The notes under the pieces: generated by a model | What the model saw: only the letters and a program-made list of their open reading frames with translations | Database searches by the model: none | What the model was told of the DNA's origin: nothing | Translations under genes and position numbers: made by a program | Shown here: piece after piece, positions 1 to 5,226 of the stretch | Numbering within the stretch: the stretch's first letter is position 1 | Layout: each line of letters starts with the position of its first letter | Source of the DNA: Dehalococcoidia bacterium UBA5748 | GTDB taxonomy: Bacteria > Chloroflexota > Dehalococcoidia > Dehalococcoidales > UBA5627 | Direction: 5' to 3' | Assembly: GCA_002419135.1 (NCBI GenBank) | Contig: DIFM01000044.1 | Location: 1 to 5,534 of the forward strand | DNA: 5,534 nucleotides

Positions 1-2
1 TG

Positions 3-1283
3 CAAATAAATAAACCCAACTATCAGACCTGGCTACAGGAAACCGAGGGTATAGAGTTTAAAGACGGACATTTCTATATCGGTACTCCCAATACCTTTGT
101 TGCTGAATACCTCGAAAAGAACCAGCGTTCCCTGATTGAAAAAACACTGATTGGCCTCGTTAAAAGCAAAGTTGTGGCGCACTTTCAGGTAAGCTCAATT
201 CAACCGGAACCGACCGACGGTTATGCCTACCGTGAAACACCACAGGCTATCGACTCTCAAATCTCCGATTTTAACCCTAAATACACATTCGAGACCTTCG
301 TTGTGGGAAACTCGAATCAACTGGCTTACGCCGCAGCGCAGTCAGCGGCGCAGAATCCCGGTGAAAGCTACAATCCGCTCTTCATCTACGGTGGTTCGGG
401 GCTGGGAAAAACCCATCTGTTACAGGCTATCGGACATACCCTGCAGGCTAAAAATGCCAGTGTACTTTATGTTAGCGGAGAGCAGTTTACCAACGAGTTT
501 ATTGACGCCATACGTCACAGGACAACCGATGAGTTCCGCGATAAATACCGCAGTGTCGATGCACTGATGGTAGATGATATCCAATTCATCAGCGGCAAAG
601 AGCAAACGGAAGAGAGCTTCTTTCACACTTTCAACGAACTGCATAACTCCAACCGTCAGATAATTGTAACCAGCGATAAACTGCCGCAGTCGATGCAGGG
701 CATGGAAGAACGCCTGCGTTCCCGTTTCGAATGGGGTTTAACCGTCGATATTCAACCACCCGACTTAGAAACCCGTCTGGCTATACTGCAGACTAAAGCC
801 GAACAGGCAGATACCGAAATAGCAATCGACGTGCTGGAAATGGTCGCCCAGCAGGCACGCCGCAATATCAGGGAACTGGAAGGCAGCCTCAATCGCATTA
901 TAGCCTATGCCAAATTACTGCGCTCACAGATTACACGTGAAGTCGCCACAAAAGCCTTAACCAATATTAACGGAAACAGGGAAACCCGCGGGCAGATATC
1001 TCATGTAAAGCTACTTGATACAGTGGCAGACTATTTCCAGCTCGACCCGGAAGTAATCATCGGCCACCGCAGAGATAAAGAAGTGGCGCTTGCCAGGCAG
1101 ATATCCATGTACCTGTTAAAGCAACAGGACTCTTACTCTTTAAGCGAAATAGGCAAATTAACCGGCGGCAGGAACGCCTCCACCGTCAGCCATGCCTGTG
1201 AAAAGATAGCGCGGGATATCGAAAACAATCCGATACTGAAACGCAAGTTACGTGATATTCAGTCATCCCTCAAATCTGAATGA
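3..1283 (+). CDS. dnaA: Chromosomal replication initiator DnaA (5'-truncated)
   Basis: DnaA is the AAA+ ATPase that binds DnaA boxes and melts the replication origin. The reading frame is open from base 3, and about 20 N-terminal residues are missing compared with a usual length near 450; 426 residues are visible. In partial numbering, domain I has NKPNYQTWL near residues 4-12. The AAA+ core has Walker A GGSGLGKT (130-137), Walker B LMVDDIQF (188-195), the arginine-finger region ERLRSRFEWG (about 236-245) and the sensor 2 helix RNIRELEGSLNRI (about 287-299). Domain IV is the DNA-binding helix-turn-helix near the C terminus. Its signature normally reads GGRDHTTVxHA but here reads GGRNASTVSHA (388-398), so base-contacting positions differ. 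The GTG at 174 lies inside domain I and is not the start. The sense strand has more C than G (about 283 to 247 over 181-1260, hand count), opposite to the genes downstream. The identity is certain. Confidence 0.98.
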   Translation, partial: QINKPNYQTWLQETEGIEFKDGHFYIGTPNTFVAEYLEKNQRSLIEKTLIGLVKSKVVAHFQVSSIQPEPTDGYAYRETPQAIDSQISDFNPKYTFETFVVGNSNQLAYAAAQSAAQNPGESYNPLFIYGGSGLGKTHLLQAIGHTLQAKNASVLYVSGEQFTNEFIDAIRHRTTDEFRDKYRSVDALMVDDIQFISGKEQTEESFFHTFNELHNSNRQIIVTSDKLPQSMQGMEERLRSRFEWGLTVDIQPPDLETRLAILQTKAEQADTEIAIDVLEMVAQQARRNIRELEGSLNRIIAYAKLLRSQITREVATKALTNINGNRETRGQISHVKLLDTVADYFQLDPEVIIGHRRDKEVALARQISMYLLKQQDSYSLSEIGKLTGGRNASTVSHACEKIARDIENNPILKRKLRDIQSSLKSE

Positions 1284-1320
1284 GCCCTCTTAAGTTTCTT
1301 AATCAGAAGGTTAACTCAAA

Positions 1321-1351
1321 AACAATTGCCCGGCTGTTATTTTTTTCTTTT
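1321..1351 (+). terminator. Possible intrinsic terminator of dnaA
   Basis: About 40 bases after the dnaA stop, AACA (1321-1324) can pair with TGTT (1335-1338). A short inner GC/GC stem sits inside, with a bulge, and a strong T tract follows at once (seven T at 1340-1346, then CTTTT). The T tract is convincing but the stem is short and imperfect. Confidence 0.35.
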
Positions 1352-1390
1352 AACCAATGTAATATCTTTATCATAATATGCCGGTTTTTT

Positions 1391-1423
1391 GCCTTCCTTT
1401 TGCACAAGCGGAGGCTTTTCTTT
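1391..1423 (+). terminator. Bulged hairpin followed by T-rich run
   Basis: GCCT-CC (1391-1397, one bulged T) pairs with GGAGGC (1410-1415) around a 12-base loop, followed by TTTTCTTT. It could be a second terminator behind dnaA. The loop contains TTTTGCACA (1398-1406), one mismatch from the relaxed DnaA-box consensus TTATNCACA, so the stretch has a second possible reading as part of an origin. Confidence 0.3.
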
Positions 1424-1464
1424 GATAACTCCGTTACGTTTTCGATAACAGAAAGATAGTTAAA

Positions 1465-1477
1465 GCCGGCTTCCGGC
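1465..1477. repeat. Short perfect inverted repeat (GCCGG-CTT-CCGGC)
   Basis: A 5-bp GC stem closes a 3-base loop. The right arm extended by two bases (CCGGCAT, 1473-1479) is also the exact complement of ATGCCGG at 1378-1384, so a longer-range fold spanning 1378-1479 is possible. The role is unknown. It lies in the gene-free stretch after dnaA and lacks a good T tract on either strand. Confidence 0.4.
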
Positions 1478-1573
1478 ATTATTTGAAAAAATAAAATTCG
1501 TCAGCTATAAATAAACTTTGTGCTCATATTACCTCTATTATTATATATAACAAAGATTAACTGATATTGTATA

Positions 1574-1586
1574 TACTTATTAAGTA
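1574..1586. promoter_or_regulatory. Palindrome TACTTA-T-TAAGTA, possible operator
   Basis: A perfect 6+1+6 inverted repeat lies 128 bases ahead of the regulator's start codon. It overlaps the 11-mer TATATACTTAT (1570-1580), which recurs at 2708-2718 ahead of the membrane-protein gene. It could be a binding site for the regulator encoded just downstream (autoregulation), but that is inference. I found no convincing -35/-10 pair nearby; the best -10-like hexamer is TATCAT at 1608-1613. Confidence 0.3.
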
Positions 1587-1714
1587 AGGTTATTAGATAA
1601 GTCGTAATATCATAGCGTAAGGTTCTTCCTGCGCAAATTTGATTTTGTACTGAGCAATATCGGTCAAGAAAAGAAATAGATAGGGTGTTATCCTTAGTAA
1701 TAGAAGGAGTAATT

Positions 1715-2614
1715 GTGGAGAAGTGGGAAAAAATGCTGGCGGTACAGCATATACAGGACTTTATCGAAAAACACCTGAAAGATAATATAACCATGTCTAT
1801 GCTGGCAAAGGCAGCCGGATATTCACAGTGGCACTCGGCGCGCCTGTTTAAAAAAGTTACAGGTAAGACGCCTTTCGATTACGTTAGGGCTTTGCGGCTG
1901 TCCCGGGTAGCCGTAAGGTTACATGATGAAGATGTAAGAATAATTGATGTGGCATTCGACTTTGTTTTCGACTCATATGAGGGCTTTACCATGGCATTCT
2001 CCAGGGAGTTCGGTATGACGCCCAGGTATTATGCTAAAAATATACCGCCTCTGAAGTTGTTTCTTCCCGCCGCCCGCGATTACTACTTCAAATTACAGAA
2101 AGGAGAATATGAAATGTCTGAAAACACAAATACCGTATTTGTCCAGGTAGTCGACCGCACTAAAAGGAAGATGATACTGAAGAGAGGAATTAAGGCGGCG
2201 CACTATTTCGAATACTGCGAAGAAGTCGGCTGCAAGGTCTGGGACGAATTGTCTGCCATTAAGGAAGCCATTTACGAACCGATCGGTATGTGGCTGCCGG
2301 AAAAGATGACAAAGCCGGGGACGTCCAAATATGCGCAGGGAGTGGAAGTCCCGGCGGATTACAGGGGAAAAGCGCCCGAAGGGTACGAAATCATCGACCT
2401 TGCACCATGTAAAATGATGGTGTTTCAGGGCGCTCCCTATGATGACGCGAAATTCGAGCAGGCTATCGGAGACCTGTGGGAAGTGATGAACAGGTACAAT
2501 CCCGAAATCTACGGCTTTCAGTGGGCGGATGATGACGGACCGCGTTTCCAGCTTGCTCCGATGGGATATCGCGGGTATATAGAGGCCAGGCCGGTCAGGC
2601 AGGTCAACGTCTAA
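1715..2614 (+). CDS. AraC-family regulator with GyrI-like effector-binding domain
   Basis: This is a predicted 299-residue cytoplasmic transcription factor that couples binding of a small molecule to DNA binding. The N-terminal third is an AraC/XylS double helix-turn-helix: HTH1 at about residues 25-50 (LAKAAGYSQWHSARLFKKVTG) and HTH2 at about 75-100 (IIDVAFDFVFDS...FSREFGMTP). Residues 138-297 resemble the GyrI/Rob/BmrR-type ligand domain, ending in GYRGYIEARPV, with a glutamate (E290) near where this fold often binds cationic ligands. The GTG at 1715 is chosen because AGAAGGAG (1702-1709) sits 5 bases ahead; the in-frame GTG at 1685 has no such site. An internal ribosome binding site precedes Met134 at the domain boundary. 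The gene sits alone between dnaA and the membrane-protein gene with its own hairpin terminator. From memory the closest relatives are Firmicutes regulators, so lateral gain is possible. The ligand is unknown. Confidence 0.9.
   Translation: MEKWEKMLAVQHIQDFIEKHLKDNITMSMLAKAAGYSQWHSARLFKKVTGKTPFDYVRALRLSRVAVRLHDEDVRIIDVAFDFVFDSYEGFTMAFSREFGMTPRYYAKNIPPLKLFLPAARDYYFKLQKGEYEMSENTNTVFVQVVDRTKRKMILKRGIKAAHYFEYCEEVGCKVWDELSAIKEAIYEPIGMWLPEKMTKPGTSKYAQGVEVPADYRGKAPEGYEIIDLAPCKMMVFQGAPYDDAKFEQAIGDLWEVMNRYNPEIYGFQWADDDGPRFQLAPMGYRGYIEARPVRQVNV
2099..2116 (+). promoter_or_regulatory. Internal ribosome binding site and ATG inside the regulator
   Basis: AAAGGAG (2099-2105) is followed 8 bases later by an in-frame ATG (2114-2116, Met134 of the regulator). 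The position is the linker between the DNA-binding and GyrI-like domains. Initiation here would give a free-standing ligand domain of 166 residues (2114-2614). The motif is clear; its use is inference. It may instead be a relic of the fusion of two genes, or a chance product of the codons for LQKGEYEM. Confidence 0.4.
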
Positions 2615-2648
2615 CTGCTGTCAATCCGATAATCTGATATTTTTATTC

Positions 2649-2686
2649 GGTTCCCCGGCTGTCAGGTCGGGGAACCTGCTTATAAT
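2649..2686 (+). terminator. Strong hairpin terminating the regulator gene
   Basis: A perfect 9-bp stem, GGTTCCCCG (2649-2657) with CGGGGAACC (2668-2676), closes a 10-base loop 34 bases after the regulator stop codon. The tract after it (TGCTTATAAT) is only moderately T-rich, so termination may be partial. It is the most stable simple hairpin I found in the window and separates the regulator from the next gene. Confidence 0.65.
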
Positions 2687-2721
2687 AACATCTTGGCGGT
2701 AATTTGATATATACTTATATC
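2681..2721 (+). promoter_or_regulatory. Promoter region with palindrome ahead of the membrane-protein gene
   Basis: Two sigma-70-like arrangements are visible. One is TTGGCG (2693-2698), a 17-base spacer, and TATATC (2716-2721). The other is a perfect TATAAT (2681-2686) with CTGTCA 16 bases ahead (2659-2664), which would overlap the terminator loop. The first -10 overlaps a perfect inverted repeat, GATATA-TACT-TATATC (2706-2721), so a bound protein would block polymerase. The repeat contains TATATACTTAT, also found ahead of the regulator. The promoter and operator roles are inferred. Confidence 0.4.
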
Positions 2722-2771
2722 AGTCGGTGGAAAAATTACGCAACAATGCGGTGATGCAGGGAAGGTGCCGT

Positions 2772-3134
2772 ATGGAGGAAAGAACTGACAACAGGGGAAT
2801 CGGCGTTATAAAATACGCTAGGTTGCATGAAGCGTATATCAGGAGAAGCCTGAGAGGGGATTGCGATAGAGCGGAGCTGGCGCGTTATCATAACATGAAA
2901 ATACAGTGGTTACAGCACGAAAGGCTGATTCACCTGCTGGTAACCATACTCTTTGCGTTCATCTTCATGTTTCTGTTCGCTATCCTGATGCTATACACGG
3001 AAAACTGGGTTATACTGATACCGCTGACAATCGTGACAGTTTTACTCGGCGCATATATCTTTCACTATTTCGAACTGGAAAATACAGTGCAGAGCTGGTA
3101 TAAGCTGTATGACGAGATAGATAGCAAACAATAA
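2772..3134 (+). CDS. Small two-helix membrane protein of unknown function
   Basis: The product is 120 residues. A charged N-terminal half (about 1-50) is probably cytoplasmic. Two hydrophobic helices follow, at about 52-74 (LIHLLVTILFAFIFMFLF...) and 79-99 (WVILIPLTIVTVLLGAYIFHY), joined by a very short turn, then a polar tail ENTVQSWYKLYDEI (103-116). This is a helical hairpin with both ends on the same side of the membrane. There is no signal peptide and no known catalytic motif. The ATG at 2772 is chosen because AGGGAAGG (2758-2765) lies 6 bases ahead; the in-frame GTG at 2727 and ATG at 2754 have no ribosome binding site. I recall similar short proteins with an ENTVQ-WY-LYDEI tail in Firmicutes but know no function for them. 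Only 75 bases and no terminator separate it from obgE, so co-transcription is likely. Confidence 0.85.
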   Translation: MEERTDNRGIGVIKYARLHEAYIRRSLRGDCDRAELARYHNMKIQWLQHERLIHLLVTILFAFIFMFLFAILMLYTENWVILIPLTIVTVLLGAYIFHYFELENTVQSWYKLYDEIDSKQ

Positions 3135-3209
3135 TAAAAATACTTATAGAATAGTCTGTTGCCCTGTCATAAAAAGTTTTCAGGATACAGTAGTAAAAAA
3201 GGAATAGAA

Positions 3210-4475
3210 ATGTTCGATAGAGTTGAAATTATAGTAAGAGCCGGTAACGGCGGTGACGGAGCTGCCAGTTTCCGTCGCGAAAAATTCGTTCCGCTGGGCG
3301 GACCGGATGGCGGTGACGGCGGTCGTGGTGGCAGTGTAATTATCCGAGCAGATGATGACGTCAGTAATCTCAAGTACTTTCGCCAGCACCGAGCCTACAG
3401 CGCCGACAGCGGCAAGAACGGCTCGAGCCAGCGCAAATCAGGCAGAAGCGGAGCTGATCTGATATTGAAAGTCCCGCCGGGAACCATTGTTTCGGAAAAA
3501 GTAGAGACGGGCGAGGATATTGTACTGGCAGATTTAAAGGAAAAAGGACAGGAAGTGGTGGCGGCAGCCGGAGGCGGGGGAGGGTTGGGGAACAGTCATT
3601 TCGCATCTTCCATAAATCAGGCGCCCGTTCTGGCACAAAAAGGAGAAGAGGGTGCGCAAAAAATGATAGTCCTCGAATTGAAGCTGATAGCCGATGCCGG
3701 GATAGTTGGCTATCCCAATGTCGGCAAGTCTTCACTGGTGGCGGCAGCTTCGGCAGCTCATCCGAAAATTGCCGATTATCCTTTTACAACACTGGAACCG
3801 GTGCTCGGTACCATAATTATAGGACATCGTACTTTTGTGCTGGCAGAGATTCCCGGTCTGATTGCCGAAGCAAGTCTCGGGAAAGGTCTGGGACACGATT
3901 TTTTGAGACATGTGGTCAGAACAAGGCTGCTGGTCCACCTCTTAAACGGAGATTCGCCTTCACCGGTCGATGATATGATTCAGGTTAACAATGAGCTCAG
4001 TATCTTCGATTCGGCACTGAGTAAGAAGCCGCAAATAGTAGCGGTCAATAAAATCGATTTACCCCAGGTCAGGGAGCGGATGCCGGAAATCAGAAAGGTT
4101 TTTAAAGAAATCGGCATTAAGGTGCATTTTATTTCCGCGTTTACAGGAGAAGGGGTTTCCGAGTTGATGGCAGAGGTTTTAAAAGAGCTTGAGCTCATCA
4201 CACCGCAGGAAGAGTCACCGGCTGACGAAGAGTCGTTTGCCGTCTTTCATCCGCAACCGAGGGGAGATACCAGAATTACACGTGACGGCGATGTTTTTGT
4301 CATAGAAAATAAGAGCCTGGAGCGTATTATAGAAGGGACCGATGCCACAAAAACGGAGGCAAAACGTCAACTTATCGGTCTTTTAAACCGGCCTCATACC
4401 AGAAAGGCGCTGGAGAGAGCCGGTGCCAAAACAGGTGACAGGGTGCGCTGCGGCAGTTTTGAGTGGCGGTGGTGA
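3210..4475 (+). CDS. obgE: Obg-family GTPase (ObgE/CgtA)
   Basis: Obg is an essential GTPase that binds the 50S ribosomal subunit and links ribosome assembly to ppGpp and cell-cycle control. The product is 421 residues with three domains. The glycine-rich Obg fold is at 1-158 (NGGDGAASFRREKF, GGPDGGDGGRGG, AGGGGGLGN). The G domain is at about 160-330: G1 GYPNVGKS (167-174), G2 PFTT (191-194), G3 EIPG (213-216), G4 NKID (280-283) and G5 SAFTG (309-313). The C-terminal OCT domain is at about 342-421, ending GDRVRCGSFEW. G3 usually begins with aspartate (DIPG); here it is glutamate. The ATG at 3210 is chosen because AAAAGGA lies 6 bases ahead and the protein then begins MFDRVEI as the family does; the upstream TTG at 3159 would add 17 unrelated residues. 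The stop codon lies 4 bases before nadD, so the two genes are tightly coupled. Confidence 0.97.
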   Translation: MFDRVEIIVRAGNGGDGAASFRREKFVPLGGPDGGDGGRGGSVIIRADDDVSNLKYFRQHRAYSADSGKNGSSQRKSGRSGADLILKVPPGTIVSEKVETGEDIVLADLKEKGQEVVAAAGGGGGLGNSHFASSINQAPVLAQKGEEGAQKMIVLELKLIADAGIVGYPNVGKSSLVAAASAAHPKIADYPFTTLEPVLGTIIIGHRTFVLAEIPGLIAEASLGKGLGHDFLRHVVRTRLLVHLLNGDSPSPVDDMIQVNNELSIFDSALSKKPQIVAVNKIDLPQVRERMPEIRKVFKEIGIKVHFISAFTGEGVSELMAEVLKELELITPQEESPADEESFAVFHPQPRGDTRITRDGDVFVIENKSLERIIEGTDATKTEAKRQLIGLLNRPHTRKALERAGAKTGDRVRCGSFEWRW

Positions 4476-4479
4476 TAAA

Positions 4480-5079
4480 ATGAGATTAGCTGTTCTGGGA
4501 GGTACCTTCGACCCGATTCATAACGGGCATATCCTTATGGCTGAAGCAGCGCTATCACGTCTCAATCCGACGCAAGTGTTATTCATACCGGCCGGAAATC
4601 CGAGATTTAAGGAAAATGAATCGGTTGGCGATGCGGCTCATCGCCTCAAGATGGTGGAACTGGCAATAGCCGGGAAGCCCCCATTTCAATTATCAACTAT
4701 GGAAATAGAGCGGGGAGGGGTAACCTATACCGTTGATACTTTGAGAGAGCTTAAAAGCGGTTTGGAGCCTCAGGACGAACTGTTCTTCATTATGGGGTGG
4801 GGTAGTTTAGCAGAACTCCCGTTATGGCATAAACCTGCCGAAATAATATCGCTTTGCAGACTGATTGTAGTGCCGAGAGCAGGTTTTCCAAAGCCGGATT
4901 TAATGCAGCTTGAAAAAGATATGCGCGGACTCTCAGAACGTGTAATTATGCTTGATGAGCCGCAGATAGAAATTTCTTCATCCGATATAAGGGAAAAAGT
5001 TAGAAGCGGCCAAGATATCAGGGGACTGGTGCCGGATGCGGTTGCTGATTACATTGCCGAACAAGGTTTATACCGGTAA
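4480..5079 (+). CDS. nadD: Nicotinate-nucleotide adenylyltransferase NadD
   Basis: NadD joins nicotinate mononucleotide and ATP to form deamido-NAD, the penultimate step of NAD synthesis, in the cytoplasm. The product is 199 residues, normal for the family. The nucleotidyltransferase signature GTFDPIHNGH is at 8-17 (catalytic H14 and H17), with TYTVDTL at 82-88 and the ATP-binding ISSSDIR at 165-171. The family's GAD-L-LxxW motif appears as GWGSLAELPLW (106-116): the aspartate is glycine (G108), and W in the second place recalls Chloroflexota GWD versions. PAGNPRFK (37-44) replaces the more common P-x-x-PPHK. The ATG at 4480 follows the obgE stop by 4 bases. Its ribosome binding site (GGTGGTGA) is weak and lies inside the last obgE codons, which suggests translational coupling. 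The upstream in-frame GTG at 4423 lies within obgE and is not needed. Confidence 0.97.
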   Translation: MRLAVLGGTFDPIHNGHILMAEAALSRLNPTQVLFIPAGNPRFKENESVGDAAHRLKMVELAIAGKPPFQLSTMEIERGGVTYTVDTLRELKSGLEPQDELFFIMGWGSLAELPLWHKPAEIISLCRLIVVPRAGFPKPDLMQLEKDMRGLSERVIMLDEPQIEISSSDIREKVRSGQDIRGLVPDAVADYIAEQGLYR

Positions 5080-5088
5080 AAACGGATT

Positions 5089-5110
5089 GGACAAAGTCCC
5101 TGTTTGTTTT
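5089..5110 (+). terminator. Weak hairpin with T-rich tail after nadD
   Basis: GGAC (5089-5092) pairs with GTCC (5096-5099) around AAA and is followed by TGTTTGTTTT. The stem is only 4 bp. A second weak option lies a little further on: CGAA (5123-5126) with TTCG (5131-5134), then six T at 5143-5148. One of these probably ends the obgE-nadD transcript. Confidence 0.3.
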
Positions 5111-5192
5111 AAAATCTGCTAACGAACGTCTTCGAGAGTTGTCTTTTTTCTTTGTTCTTCAAATGCAAACACGTCTGACGCTATAGAAAAGA

Positions 5193-5212
5193 CGGTGAGA
5201 GTAACCGACGGC
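5193..5212 (-). terminator. Weak hairpins after gyrB in the convergent gap
   Basis: Read leftward from the gyrB stop codon, CGGT/ACCG (plus-strand 5204-5207 and 5193-5196) encloses a 7-base loop and is followed by TCTTTTC. A competing stem joins 5209-5212 with 5218-5221 around five T. Both stems are only 4 bp. The 147-bp gap between nadD and gyrB (5080-5226) shows nothing else. Confidence 0.25.
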
Positions 5213-5226
5213 TTTTTGCCGGCAGT

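Larger units (their letters stand above)
1284..1714. other. Gene-free region after dnaA; candidate replication origin
   Basis: These 431 bases have no credible coding sequence. The left part holds terminator-like hairpins. Direct repeats of GATAAC occur at 1424-1429 and 1444-1449, exactly 20 bp apart. Bases 1501-1620 are about 77% AT by hand count, against about 51% in the coding regions. The G/C skew of the + strand changes sign across this gap. No perfect TTATCCACA box is present; the nearest matches are TTTTGCACA (1398-1406) and TTATCCTTA (1688-1696). An origin is an inference. The usual alternative site upstream of dnaA lies outside the window and cannot be judged. Confidence 0.35.

Noticed and set aside
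223..644. Alternative frames inside dnaA on both strands (223-567 + and 420-644 -)
   Set aside because: They lie wholly within the conserved AAA+ coding region and their products resemble nothing known.
1398..1406. TTTTGCACA as a genuine DnaA box
   Set aside because: It is a single site with a mismatch in the normally invariant TTAT half and lies in a hairpin loop. It is kept only as a remark within the origin hypothesis.
1378..1425. Short ATG frame of 15 codons after dnaA
   Set aside because: It has no ribosome binding site and overlaps hairpin structures; too short to support as a gene.
1501..1794. Minus-strand frame of 97 codons overlapping the regulator's start
   Set aside because: It has no ribosome binding site, a cysteine/serine/isoleucine-rich composition typical of antisense AT-rich DNA, and it overlaps the 5' end of a clear gene.
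2906..3103. Plus-strand frame of 65 codons inside the membrane-protein gene
   Set aside because: It is an out-of-frame reading of a gene with clear transmembrane pattern and start signal.
3167..4201. Several minus-strand open frames opposite obgE (3167-3373, 3180-3389, 3370-3735, 3732-3938, 3980-4201)
   Set aside because: They are shadows of the obgE codon pattern, with low-complexity Pro/Ser or Cys/Arg composition and no start signals.
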